Assembly (NCBI GenBank): GCA_029168955.1
Contig: JAPDOI010001173.1
Coordinates: 149,737 to 213,736, forward strand
Source: Aplectana chamaeleonis
Taxonomy: Eukaryota; Nematoda; Chromadorea; Rhabditida; Cosmocercidae
Length of the DNA stretch: 64,000 nt
Reading direction: 5' to 3'
The first letter of the stretch is position 1, and the number at the start of each line of letters is the position of its first letter. The translations under genes and the position numbers were made by a program. Of this stretch, positions 1 through 11,999 are shown in pieces. The notes beneath the pieces were generated by a model. That model was not told the origin of the DNA, did not search any database, and saw nothing but the letters and a program-made list of their open reading frames with translations.

Positions 1-267
1 GGGCCAAATTCCGGTCCGCAATTGCGTCTCGACACGCTTTGCGGCCGCGCGCTTTCGAGGCAAAAGAGTTTCCAGCGCCGCAGCCGCCGATCTGTTGACT
101 CTAGGTGGGTTTTAGAAACTGGAAAGTCAACAAAATTGGAGAAAACTGTATAAAAAAGCCATATCGAGTCGGCTTTGGCGCTGGAAACTCGACTGACTCC
201 AGCGCGTGCGGCCGCAAAGCGTGTCGCGACGCAATTGCGGACCGGAATTTGGCCCAGATAAGCACAG
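1..267. mobile_element. Palindromic Tc1/mariner-type MITE, copy 1 (left end cut by window)
   Basis: Seen: the left part (GGTCCGCAATTGCGTCTCGA...) is the inverted complement of the right part ending CCCAGATAAGCACAG followed by TA at 268-269. A second complete copy lies at 17471-17749. No coding capacity. The outermost left bases fall outside the window. Confidence 0.8.
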
Positions 268-269
268 TA

Positions 270-984
270 TCTGTTAGAACGGGCATTTCCCTTTCGAACA
301 ACTAAGATGCGGACCAAAGACGAAAAGTTCTAACACTTGATGCGCAACTTCCAATAAAAAAAACGCTGCGTTCTTATGTCAGGCAAAAAAAGCAAATGCT
401 TCTCATAAACGAATAAAAACATAATCAAAACTAGCGTACCTGTAAGAAAATAAACATTTCGTGTAGGAAAGAAACATTAGTTAAAAGGAATAGTTGAATA
501 ATTGGAAGATAGAAGAAGGAATAAAGACGGAGTTGTGCTTAGCGCTGCAAATAATTTCGGCCGCTGCTGGCCACAAGCCAACAGCAGCGGGGCGCTGATT
601 AGCAATGGGGCGCGACATCTCGGTGTCAGGCGGTTCGTTACGTGCCTTGACCTGAATCTGATTTTTCTACCTGGTTCTTATGATCCTTTCCCTAAGGTGG
701 AGAAACTATTCACTTTTTTCACATATAAGAAACATTCGGAAACGCAAATTATTGGCTTTTTCGGGAATTCATCCCATTCATTCGGGAATTAAGATCATTT
801 GTAGTATTCCAAAGGTGGAAAAAACTTCCCGAGCAATCGGCCAGTTTCAGATGAGAATACTCGATTTCTATCGCAAATATTGCCTGATTTCTCTTGAGTA
901 TTACTCGAAAACTTTCAATAATAACTTTCAAAGTAGCAACCGAAATATTTTCACGGATCGAATTGAAAACGAATGAAAGATAAA
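270..984. other. Region with no recognisable gene
   Basis: AT-rich sequence with only short open frames. No domain, splice-bounded exon or repeat end was recognised. Confidence 0.5.
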
Positions 985-1446
<462 letters not shown>

Positions 1447-1794
1447 TGCGAAAATATTTGAAAATTATAAATAATATGATTAATATTAATTCTTACTTAG
1501 AAGAACCAATGAATGATTAGTCGGACTAATATGTTATGCAGCGTGCGTGACAACTTAAGCAGAAGCGACATCATATGTGAACGTGTTCTGAAACTTCTTG
1601 AGTTACAGACAACGGACTAAAAGCCGCGCCGCCCTGCCTCTCGCGGCCGCTGATTTTGCGATGCACGCGGTCCGACCGTCGTTTCTTATCGCGGTTTGAC
1701 CGCGTCCAAGCGCGGTTCGACCGCCGGTAAAACATGAGCGCGGTCGGAACGCGCTTCAACCGCCGCATTGTCGCGGTCAGGTTTATTTCAAATA

Positions 1795-2045
1795 GTTGCC
1801 CGCGGTCAGGTTTTCTCTTTGTCCGAGCAGGTGTGCTGGGCCATTCCCACCGTCAGCGACGTTTGTGGGTGGTACAATAAGTACAATATTAAACCACTTA
1901 AATCGAGGACGGTGGGAATGGCCCCGCACCCCTGTTCTGGGGGAGGACGACGAATGGAGGAGGCGGAGAAATACGGGGCGGGCCAACTTCTTACCAGTGT
2001 TGCGGCTCTATTTCATTAGTTATCTCAACCACGTTTACGAGCGTG
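1795..2045. repeat. Partial copy of a palindromic MITE
   Basis: Contains an inverted pair GGGCCATTCCCACCG / CGGTGGGAATGGCCC and ends with CAACCACGTTTACGAGCGTG. Both match the complete element at 16264-16700. The left terminus is missing or too diverged to see. Confidence 0.65.
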
Positions 2046-2059
2046 TGTGCTGCCTTTAA

Positions 2060-2226
2060 GGTACTACGAGGTGATCGCCAATGCACGATATTTATTTGGT
2101 GAATTATGGAAGCGTTTTTCAAAAATTGAAAAAGTACTAGGAAATGAACCAGAAATTGTTTTTTGAAAAAAATTGTTCATAATTAACCAAATAAATATCG
2201 TTCATTGTAGAATACCTCGTAATACC
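2060..2226. repeat. Short fold-back element
   Basis: The left arm GGTACTACGAGGT...CGATATTTATTTGGT is the inverted complement of the right arm ACCAAATAAATATCG...ACCTCGTAATACC. Non-coding. Confidence 0.75.
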
Positions 2227-2995
2227 TGAATGTAAGGTTTGATGCCTCAAAGTCTTCGCTTAGAAAAAAAACTGCAGAAGTTGCATTTTTTGGAAAAAAG
2301 CCAAGTTCACCCCATTGAAAAATATCTACAAATCTGTTCTGGTGCTATAATCTAGTTCTCACTGGGGTTATATGTTCAATCATCCACTACTGATTTGGTG
2401 CTTCAATAGTGAGCAAATAGAAACATTTTGTCGTTTTTAAATATTCTTTACTGGAACACTCACTACATGTAATTGCAAATTTCAAAGGTGGTCAAGTTTG
2501 ACGAGAAGCTTCAAAGATAACTGGATAGGGGAAGAAATACGCTTTCAAACACATACCCGCATTTGATGAACTAAGCAAAATTTAGCGAGAAAAGATTCAG
2601 AAACTGAAATGCTACAAACCCTACCCCCATCCCAATAAATGAAACGGGCCACATGTCGTTGTGAAACAGAGTTTTATTGAGTTACTGTTGTTGTTTTTCT
2701 GTAATAAAAGTATTTCTAGCTCCTTGTGTGTTTTGGACTCAATTAATAGTGCGACATATGTACGGCAAGAGTGGATGGTTGATGCGATCGTTCGAAGATT
2801 GGCCAGAAGATTTTGAACAAAGTAATACATTTCGACTATTTTGTTATGATGGATTTATGTCTTAAAGATGATGTTTGTCGAGCTCTTTTGCTCATCATTT
2901 CGTACAAAGTACATCGTGTGATGCCATGTTTTGGCCAATCCACATTTGTCCACATCCACATTACCCTTCAATTCGAAGCGAAATCTGCATTGTTT
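2227..2995. other. Region with no recognisable gene
   Basis: Short open frames only. One + frame (2677-2865) reads into a GT-like site but matches no family I recognise. Confidence 0.4.
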
Positions 2996-3262
2996 CTTCG
3001 CGTACGTGTGCGGAGCAAGGGTTGTGGCCATCGTGTATCAACACCCCTGTGGAGGCGGGAGAAACGGGAAGGAGCGAGGTTCTTGATTGTACGCAACGGG
3101 GGGCTAGCACGTGTTGCGTCCAATTAGGAACCTCGCTCCTCCCCTGTTTCTCCCGCCTCCTCGGGGGTGTTGATACACGATGGCCACTTCCCGCGGAGCA
3201 AGGATGAAGGACGGCGAGAGAGTGCGTGGGAGAAGGCGGAGTAGTATACGCACGCGAAGGAC
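2996..3262. repeat. GC-rich fold-back (inverted repeat)
   Basis: GGCCATCGTGTATCAACACC with the following GGCGGGAGAAACGGG...GGAGCGAGGTTC (left arm, about 3027-3083) is mirrored at about 3130-3186. Weaker pairing (CTTCGCGTACGTGTGC / GTATACGCACGCGAAG) extends it outward. A transcript would form a stem of more than 50 bp. Confidence 0.85.
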
Positions 3263-4422
3263 TCGAGTAAATTCCTCAACGAACTAGAGGGTACCCATGT
3301 GTACCGTTCGACCGAAAGCCGAGAACAAGCCAATTGCAGTCAAAGTTCTCCGGTTGGACGCAGATCACCCTTTTACTGATCCATTCAGTGAGAACCTTTG
3401 AGGCATCCACATAGTCGGCCTGGGCGAGTCGCGACGCCATAGCGAGGAATGAGATGCGGCTGCACAATTTCGTAGTTACCCTTCATTTTCTATCAGTGCA
3501 CGGCGCGATTCACCGCGCCCGACTATGCGGACGTCTTTAGAGCTCTGCAGAGTTGCGTCGTGGCGAGTCCCGCTGCGGCACGGCAATGTTTGAGAAAGAG
3601 GGACGCCACGCAGCGGACGAGGGCGGCGGCTTGTCGCGCTAGAACGGTGACGGGACGACCAATGTTTCCGCCGCCGCGACAGCAGTTACTCCCAGAGCGG
3701 TGCCGTAAGCAGGGTTAGGCTCACGGTGTGATGATCACAAAGGTGACCACAGCCTTGGGCTAGGCGGAGGGAAGGGGGCCGCAGCTGCCGCCAGCAACCG
3801 TGCAAAAATAGTGGAGTTTCAGCGGCATAAGAATTTGCAAAAAATTATTAGAATTTAATCATATTAACAAGACACCTCCAAAATTGAGCTGAACTACATG
3901 AATAACAGAAATTTCAATCTCAAAATCATCGAATTTTGATGAAGGTTTTATAGATCTGATGATCACACTAACGACCTACTTGGGGATCGCATGATTTCTT
4001 TTTTTTTGGAGAAAAAGGGGGGGGGCACAAATTTTCAAGCTGGAGGTAGGGGGGGGGGGGCGCCGCTCACACGGACGGAATACAGCGTCATGCCTTACCG
4101 TGGCCGTTAGAGAGCGGCGGCGATAAATGGTTTCGACCATTTCCCGCCGCGACGAGGAACGGCGATCCAAACTCCCTTCTTGACTTCTACGTGGTTTCCA
4201 TCATCTGAAGGCGTACTTTTCTAGTTTAGCTCAGAATGAGAGAAAATGATTGAACAAAATTTCAAAAGCGTACTTTTTTCTAGATTAATCCCGGTTTTGA
4301 TTTTTTTTATTTCCATATTAATTTTCCCTATCTTCTATTGTGTTCCCACGTGGCCTAGTAGTGATATATGCAACTACCATGAACCCTCTATCAATTCGTT
4401 TGTCGTGAGTGTGTGTCTTAAC
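3263..4422. other. Region with no recognisable gene; G tracts
   Basis: Part is GC-rich (about 3540-3800). Long G runs occur at about 4016-4060. No gene recognised. A 63-codon open frame on the minus strand (3276-3467) has no recognisable domain. Confidence 0.4.
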
Positions 4423-5508
4423 AAGCGAACCACAATTAGTCATAGTGACCATTCCAAATGAAATGTACTTTTCTAGAACCATTTTCGGACGAGAAGTCCG
4501 AATATGCCTATCGCAGCTGCCTAGACCCACTCTGAAAAAAGTTATAAGCAATTTCTCTCCAATTTTCGTACTTATTGTACCCTCCAAAAGGCGGATTATT
4601 TTTACGAAAATCCGGAAACGGACCTCATAATCGTGTGTAGCGCCCAAAACTACCCCACTAAGCAAAGTTAGGTTGAAGGAACATTTTCCAAACTTTGCGC
4701 AGACTAATAGCGTTTTGGACTTGTACGGATTTTCGGTTGGGCATTTATTTATAACAATCAGAGGGCTCCCGAAGCGTTTTAGAAAAATATTCCAGATTTG
4801 TCTAAAAATTCGCTCTGGAGGGTTATTTGGGGTGCTGATCACGAATCTGAGGTTCATTTATCGATTTTCCGAAGTTTTCGGCTATATTGGTTCACAGATT
4901 CCCATCGGGGGAGAATTTGATGGCAAATCGCGACTTTTGACTATTTCCGGAGTGCTTCTATAGAATATGCTCAAGTTATTTCTTTGGGGGTTATTTGGAG
5001 TGCTGAACACGATTCTGATGTCGGTTTATCGATTTTTGGCAGCTTACGGTAGATTACGGTGGGTACACGGTAGTTTGGTCAAAGTCTCAAATTTGTCTCA
5101 AAGTTTCTATGTGGGGGTTATTTGTGGTGCTGAATACGAATTTGATGTCCATTTGTCGATTATCGGAATATTGAGGGAAGTTTTGTCTCCTAAATGGCAT
5201 GTTACCTACCGTAACCTACAGTAAACCTTGAAATTTGGACAAGCAAACCCCAGATTCGTGTTCAGCACCACAGATTACCCTTACATACATGTTTTTAGCA
5301 AAATCAGGGGAAAAATTTGAAAACACCCTAAAAATTCCATGGGGGGAACCCTTACCTCGCCGCGAAGCATTGAAAAACGCTCATAACTTTTTTCAGAGTG
5401 GGTCTAGGCAGCTGCGATGGGCATATTCGGACTTTTCGTCCGAAAATGGTTCTGGAAAAGTACATTTCATTTGGAATGGTCACTATGACTTATTGTGGTG
5501 GTTTCCTT
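4423..5508. mobile_element. TIR DNA element, family X, copy 1
   Basis: Inverted ends of about 130 bp. The left end includes CATAGTGACCATTCCAAATG and CCGAATATGCCTATCGCAGC. The right end mirrors it, with a tract reading AGAGTGGGTCTAGGCAGCTG. The interior carries diverged tandem segments around GGTTATTTGGRGTGCTGAACACGA and TACGGTAGATTACGGTGGG. The interior is shared with 44316-44799 and 54299-55375. No transposase is seen, so it is non-autonomous. Confidence 0.75.
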
Positions 5509-6255
5509 GTAAGGCATCATATCATTTTTCACTGAACGTAACTTACAACTTCTATTCACCGCTTTCTATGAATGTATTTTTAAAGGATGTTCATAGGCCT
5601 TTTCTAAACTTACAAAGCATAGCGAAGCAATAAAAGCTGTTGAAAACCAAGTGTCGGTTGAATTAGTGCGTACGCAATTGTAGAATAGCCACGCCGACGG
5701 CGACATCGCTTTAACTCTGCGATATAGTGGTGACCAACGCCTCATCATGTTTCGACTTCTCCCCAAACCTCTCGCTCGGCGACGTGCAGCCGGTCGCTGC
5801 AACCCTGCAGAGCTCTTTATGTGGTTGGCCTGCTCAACATGCGTCTACTCACATCCGAAAATTGGCGTAGCAGTTCACCCGATGCAGCCGGCTTTAGCCA
5901 ACCTGGTAGATGTGTATCATTATCATCTAAAACAAGTGCAAATATCAACATGGTGTTGCCGGTCCGTATAATATGCACAATTTTTGATAATATTGTGTTG
6001 TTGGTTAGAATTCAACCGGATTTTGACTTACTATGACTGGATCCTTAGGGCCATCTCAGTTCAAAAAGATATGTTAGCAACATGCACCCGGTAGAAAAGG
6101 GAAATGCGTAAAATTTTTGATGTTGACTGCGTTCCTTGTGTTGCTATGTGTAGAGCTTTTTTCGAGACGAAACGTTTTCTGTTCTGAATAAGACAAGAAA
6201 AAATGATGATGAGGTCACCGACTTTCGTTCTTCTATGTCAGTCCTCGACAATGTT
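5509..6255. other. Region with no recognisable gene
   Basis: One 74-codon + frame at 5747-5971 has no recognisable domain. The right end abuts the 3' end of the non-LTR element. Confidence 0.4.
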
Positions 6256-6309
6256 GTCTTCTTCTTCTTCTTTGCAGCCGCAGGAAGGTTTTTGTCAAAG
6301 GTTCAAGAA

Positions 6310-7470
6310 ACGGGCGACTGAAACCGGGTTCGTCCACAAATCCATCGTTGTCAGAGTGGTCAGCCTCTCCGGGCAATCAAATAAGTGATCAGTTGTGTGG
6401 CCACGGCTACCACAGTCCGGGCACTCGTCCGGCTTACTGCGATCGATCTTATGCAAGTATGACATCAGCATAGGTAAAGACCGCAGCTTAACGAGGCAAG
6501 GGTACTTCTAGCCCGCCTACCGAGTTCCATCTCGGTGTTGCTGACTACGGGTGGTACGACCCCCAATATGGGATTGACGCTCGTCCTACTCAAGTGATCC
6601 CTGACGAACTTGGTGTGCTCCGCACGTAAAAGACGCAGACGATCCAGTCGGGAGTCCGTGCATCTTTGTATATTGACTTTCTCAGGAGCATCCGCAAAAG
6701 GCCTTCTGATATGTCTCTCTCCCACGGGATTCATGATCCTTCTTAATGGGTGGTCAGGCTGCTTGACAATGTTAATAACCAGTTGCTGCGCTTGGAGTTG
6801 GCAGTGCTCCTTAACTGGCAGAATTCGGGCTTCAGCATGAAGATGTTCCATGGGGTGCTTTTAGCACACCCTGTGGCAATCCGAAGAGCAGCATTTTGGA
6901 CTCGCTGCATCTTTGTCTACGATGAATCCGATACTATGTGCTGCCATACCGGTGCAGCGTACTCCAACGCCGGCTGCAATATTGCCTTGTAGGTGGTCAA
7001 AATTGTCTCCTTGCTACTTCCCCACGACGTTCCTCCCAGAGCTCGTAGAACGTTGAGCTTTGCTTTCACTGTAGCCAGTTTCTGCTCAGTATTCTTGTGG
7101 AACCTCAACGAAGGATCCAATACTAGGCCGAGCAGCTTAGGGAACCGTGCGGCAGGCAGGCGATCGTCTTCCCAAGTCACAACGGGGTGAGCGCAGTGTT
7201 CCTCAGGGTCAGTGGAGAAAACTGATACAGATGATTTAGCGGCAGAGACAGTGAGCATCATATTATCGAGAAAGCTCTCCAGACTGATGAGGGTATTGAT
7301 CTTGCGTGCAGCTATATTAATGTCTCTGTCTCAGCACAGGATGGTGATATCATCCGCATAAGCAACGACTTTGATGTCACTTGGGGGGGACGGGCAAATC
7401 TTTCAGGTGAAGACTGAACAGAGCAGGCGATATGACTCCTCCTTGAGGGACACCGGCAGCGATTGGGATG
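6310..7470 (-). pseudogene. Non-LTR ORF, C-terminal RT half, frameshifted
   Basis: This continues the ORF upstream of it on the minus strand, in changing frames. It includes MMLTVSAAKSSVSVF and FPKLLGLVLDPSLRFHKNTE (6917-7261), then the thumb-like region MEHLHAEARILPVKEHC (6465-6851) and a C-terminal CPDCG...H...C motif ending FLNL-stop. It is homologous to the intact 48300-49560 segment of copy C. Several indels show it is not translatable as one protein. Confidence 0.85.
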
Positions 7471-7473
7471 CTG

Positions 7474-9678
7474 TTAGACATGCCCCTGAAACAGCACTTT
7501 TGCTCGGCGCCCTTTGATCAGTGCAGTAATCCATCGCTTTTGCCAAGGCGGGAAGGTGGACCTCAATAGCTTCTCAGACAGCATGCCCAAGTTGACAGTG
7601 TCAAACGCCTTCGTGAGGTCCAGGGCTACTCCAACAGTGCGTTGAGGTTTATAGGCGTTGAAGCCATCCAAAACATAGCTCACAATCTCCAGCAGCTCCG
7701 TGGTGGTAGAATGTAATTTGCGGAATCCATGCTGGTGCTGCTTATTGTTATTATGCTCGGCCAGCTCCTTGACGACCAGTTTCTCAGCTACCTTTTTCAT
7801 TGGTGATAACAGACTTATTGGCCTGTATCCCTTAGCCGTCGATGGCGATTTACCTGGCTTGGGCAACGGAACGACGCTTGCCATTTTCCAGTCCTGGAGT
7901 AAGATGCACGTGCGAAAGGATGTGTTGATGACATCAGCCAGGATTGGCATAATCTCAGTCGGCAGTTTCTTGAAGACCGCTGGACTAATGCCATCCGGCC
8001 CTACAGCCTTCGAGTTGCGCATCTCTTTAATCACCTTTTCAATCTGCGCGGGCGTCACAGCTTCTGCTTCGCTCATGAGCATCAACTTACAGAGCTGTCT
8101 TACAGTCACTCGATTCTGTTTCCCTCTATTAGCCTGAGTTATGAAAAAATTCTTTCCGAGAGCAGTTGCAGCCTCCTTTCCCGATATGAAGACTCCATTC
8201 TCGAACTCCATCGTAGAGTAGTTGGTGAAGGTGTTCTTGCCCGAGATCTTCTTTAGAACTTTCCAAGTTGACGCTCCATCACTCTTGAAATTCATCTTCT
8301 CCGGGGATTTCTCCCTACACTCCTTCTTGTGCTTGCCCAGGTCTCTCTTAATCTCGCTGTCCAGCTCAGCAATGGTCGGATCCAGGTGATCTGCCACTCT
8401 CTTTGCATCCCTTGTCCTTATCTTCTCCAAGATTTTCCTGGTGACATTGGGAAAGAAGGTCTTAACTCGGCCCTCCGGAATGGCGGCTTTCGTTGCCTTG
8501 CGAATCGCGTCCGTCAAGTGACGTTCTTTCTGGTGCACGTTCCCATTCCATGGGTGGTCATCCACATGGCGAAGTGCCACCTCCCTGAACAAGCGCCAGT
8601 CTGCAAGGCAAAGATTAAGATAAGACCTCTGACGGATACCTGAATAAGGAGCAAGAGAATTAGAGAGATCAACATGGACAAAGACGGGGATATGATCACT
8701 GGACAGAGTTGTAGTGGTCAACCAAGAGCAGGCGCTGGAGAGATCAGAGGATACAAGAGAGATGTCTGGACTAGAGGATCGGCCGTTGGCCGGGAGACGA
8801 GTGGGCTGATCATCGTTGAGGATGACCGGATCGCACTCTTCCGCCCATTCTTCGACGTCTTCTCCTCTAGCGTCAGTGTCAAGCGACGAGTAGAATGTAT
8901 GAGCATTGAAGTCGTCTGCCAAGACAACAGAGGGTGAAAGGGAGCAGTCATACAACTGCTTGAGTGAGGGAGTAGGGTCATAAGATTGGCGGCAGGACGT
9001 GGTAGGAGGGATATAGATATTAAAAAGAGATATAGGTGTTTTAAGAGGGAGATGGATAGGTAGGTACTCGAGAGTACCGTCCTTTGGCGTGCTTGGTATA
9101 TGATATATGATATGAGAGGGTAGATTTGATAAGGCGAAAGTAGAAACTCCTTCGCCGAGAGATGACCTTGGAGCATGATAAGCTGTGTAGCCAGGAATGT
9201 TAGGGTGTCGAGCAGTAGCGGGAGGAGACAGGTTGGTTTCCTGAACCATAAAGATATCAGGATGATGAGTACGTGCGAAAAGAGAGAGTTCAGACAGCTT
9301 GGCTCGAAGGCCATTTTGGTTGATATGTACAATAGAGAGGGGGCGGTTGGTGAATGAGGAATCAGAGTTGCTGGGGGCAGAGCACAGAACACAGCGGAAG
9401 GAAGAGTCGTGATGCCTCACAAAACTGAGACCCGAACAGGAGAGATGAACCCACCTCTGACATCCAAAACATTGGACACTTATCCCATTCCAGGTGACCT
9501 TCTCGCTGCATGTGACGCATAGGTACTCCTGAGCGGGTACTGGATTCTTCTCAATGCCGGCCCTTTGTAGTAGAATCCTAAGGAGAGCTGCAGCCAGCCA
9601 GCATCTCTCCCATGACAAAAACCCTCCACGCGGAGGGGTTGACGTCGGTTTGCACGGAGGTGGTCTTCTTTCCTCCAC
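7474..9678 (-). pseudogene. Non-LTR ORF: 2A-like motif, PHD-like finger, APE endonuclease, N-terminal RT
   Basis: 734 codons open. Residues 31-48 read ALLRILLQRAGIEKNPVP, a hydrophobic stretch followed by a 2A-like motif in which the usual NPGP is NPVP. A PHD-like Cys/His finger follows (C54, C57, C70, C73, H78, C81, C96, C99). The APE/exonuclease fold starts near 114 (SIVHINQNGLRAKL), with FMVQET carrying the likely catalytic Glu, ADDFNAH, and SDH near the end. RT motifs YRPISLL, QHGFRK and the motif A aspartate in ALDLTKAFD follow. The frame stops after FQGHV, just before the motif that continues GVPQGGVLSP in copy C. The first codon given is not an ATG, so the true start is not defined. 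Function by family: target-primed reverse transcription. Confidence 0.9.
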
Positions 9679-9713
9679 ACTGCCACGGCACGAACGTACG
9701 ACATCTCGGCAGC

Positions 9714-10377
9714 AAATCTTGTTTTACTGGAGTTGCACGAAGTGCTTCCTTAGTTTCCTCGAGAAGCTCTTTCCATACCATTTGTCGTTTTCTTCAGATC
9801 GAGAAGCCCAATTTACCATACTACAGAATGCAGCTAAAAGTTATAATTACGGAACCGTCAGAATTTCATTCAGCGCATCTCGCAATTTCAGCGCATCTTT
9901 TCAATCTAACAATAAGGCGCTACATAATTCTCAACGCCAGCTTGTGAGGCGCGTGACGTGCGTGGGTGGCTTCTTAGTATGAATACTTTTTACGCGCGTA
10001 ACGCATTTAGAGGTACTATGAATACTCCAGCGGCAAATTTATGGCTCAGAGAGGTAAAGTTGGAATGAATTGTGCCGTCAAAGCAAGTTCTATGCTGCGT
10101 TCCCCACCAATGTAGTAGAGCATAGTGCTGGAATTAATTATGCTGAATCGGAATGAATTTGATGTAAGAGTATTGAAACAAATGACGGAAAAGCCGGTAA
10201 GGGCGTTGCCGCCATGACGGAGCGGGCATAACGCGCGTGCCGCGTTGGCGTTGAAAAGTATGAATATATCCCAAGCATGCTGCAGTAATCGAGTTACATA
10301 AAATTGGCTAAAGGTAAAAGAACAAAAACTATCCGTGTTCCGCGTTTCAATATGGATTACTAGTATTTTCATCGGCT
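9714..10377. other. Region with no recognisable gene
   Basis: Flanks the 5' end of non-LTR copy A. Short open frames only. A GC-rich motif block (GCGCGTGCCGCGTTGGCGTT) lies near 10228. Confidence 0.4.
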
Positions 10378-10381
10378 TTAA

Positions 10382-10593
10382 AGGCACTGTTCGCGATAAA
10401 AATTGCTTTTGTTTTTTTGCCTATCTTGAAACCGGTCCCATTCTGATTCCAATGATGCTTCTGGAATCGTACAAGACCTGGAAATGGAGTTGTGGTCCCT
10501 CAAAAATTGAGCTAGGGAAGCATGGTGGACGAGTTGTCCGAGGCTTGTAACTTCCGTCTTTTGCAGCCAATGTATGCGAGGCGAACAGTGCCT
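10382..10593. mobile_element. TTAA MITE (piggyBac-like), copy M1
   Basis: TIRs AGGCACTGTTCGC / GCGAACAGTGCCT match over 13 bp. Perfect TTAA duplications lie at 10378-10381 and 10594-10597. At 212 bp it is an internally deleted form. Its interior (for example GGAAGCATGGTGGACGAGTT) matches M3 in the opposite orientation. Confidence 0.9.
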
Positions 10594-10597
10594 TTAA

Positions 10598-11554
10598 AAC
10601 TAAAAATTCTAACCAGTCTCGTAAAGATATGCTCAAGATTCGGTATAGGTTTTGTTTTCCAGCGTCCTCGCTCTATCGACAGAACTCGAGTCTTATATTG
10701 CACATTGCCAATCATCATGGATCTATCCGACTAGGGAGGAATCCGAACGATGAAGTCTTGCAGCGTTCACTGAGGCACCTGGATCGAGTTAGTACATACA
10801 TACCTTTCCTTCCAAGCCGCTAGAGATACAGACCGACAGCAGGATGCATCGATATCGTTTAGAAGAGTTGTCTTGAATCCTCGGGAAAGCACTTTCTATC
10901 CTAGAAGTACGGAGGAAGTCTTAGATATTGACCGGGATTTTCTTGAGGTACCGGACCAAAAGTGGTGTTTTCGTTTTCCATATATTGATCCGAATTTCGA
11001 CCGTTCGGACCAAAGAACGACCCCTGAAAATGTATAGATTCACGAAACCCCCAAAAAAATTTCTAGCTCAACTCACGCATAGGGTGCGCTAAAATTGCGT
11101 TCCTCTGTCGGACTGTCCACGCCACTCCTCTATTTCGGTAGTGAGAATTGAGCAACGTAGCAATATAGCAGAGAGACGCCAGACATGTGCATCAGTGAAG
11201 GATTCAATTAGTGAGCAAAGATCATAGCTGTCCCTTGGTGCCTTTTTATTTTTGAAAGAGGGAAATTGAAGGAAAAGATTTTTTAGATGTGATCTATAAT
11301 GAAACTAGTGGGATTGCTATGTTTGTACAAGATTACCTGGAATTAGGATATCTGGTTACTGATGTGTCCCGGATTCATCTACGATAAACAGGGTCAGGGT
11401 ACGTTTCACCCAGGCTCTCTGCACCTGCTCGTGAGAAACACCGCCTTCTCATGAGAAACCATCTTGCCATCCTAGTTACCCTTAGCTAATAGGTTTACTG
11501 TTGAGTTATCCGATTTCTGGGCTTTTCCCGCAGCAAGTTGTGGGTGCGATTGTC
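10598..11554. other. Region with no recognised gene; one splice-bounded open segment
   Basis: A + strand open segment at 10863-10947 is preceded by TCGTTTAG and followed by GTACCG, and encodes RVVLNPRESTFYPRSTEEVL and onward. It looks exon-like but matches nothing I recognise. Confidence 0.3.
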
Positions 11555-11558
11555 TTAA

Positions 11559-11992
11559 AGGCAGTGTTCACGATAAAAATCGTTTTCGAATTCCCACCAG
11601 AAAACGAAGGTTTAGAGTCTGACTGTTTTATCAGTGAAGAAAGAATCATAAAAAACGCTGCGAAACATTCAAAATCAGCTCTTCTTCTTGAAAGCCCCAT
11701 TTCAACGGTGGATTAGTTGCGCGGGCATGGGCCTGGAGTAGACAGCGTGCAAATGTGCCCCAATGCTAAAACTCAGCCGCGCTCGCGCTCCAATGCAAAT
11801 GTAGAAGCGGACCAAACTGTTCCTCGGAAAACTACCGCGAGCGGAAGGGCTAGCGCGGGCGGACTTCGGAGCCGTATGAAACTCTTTCGGGCTCGTTTTC
11901 GTTCGTTCTTCCGACCCCAGTGCTCCAATGAGACCCTGAACTTTCGATTTTGGGCCAGAAACCGAGGACGAAATTTATCGTGGACACTGCCT
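11559..11992. mobile_element. TTAA MITE, copy M2
   Basis: Left TIR AGGCAGTGTTCACGATAAAA follows TTAA at 11555-11558. The right TIR ends GTGGACACTGCCT and is followed by TTGA, a mutated TTAA. 434 bp, non-coding. Confidence 0.88.
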
Positions 11993-11999
11993 TTGAGGT

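Larger units (their letters stand above)
6256..9713 (-). mobile_element. Non-LTR retrotransposon (jockey/CR1-like), copy A, near full length but decayed
   Basis: The element is about 3.46 kb on the minus strand. Its 5' end (TGCCGAGATGTCGTACGTTCG near 9713) is shared with copies C and D. Its 3' end is a run of (GAA)n, seen on the + strand as TTCTTCTTC at about 6256. Order of domains: 2A-like motif, PHD-like finger, APE-type endonuclease, reverse transcriptase, C-terminal CCHC-like motif. A stop and frameshifts split the RT, so this copy is dead. No target-site duplication was found. Confidence 0.9.
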
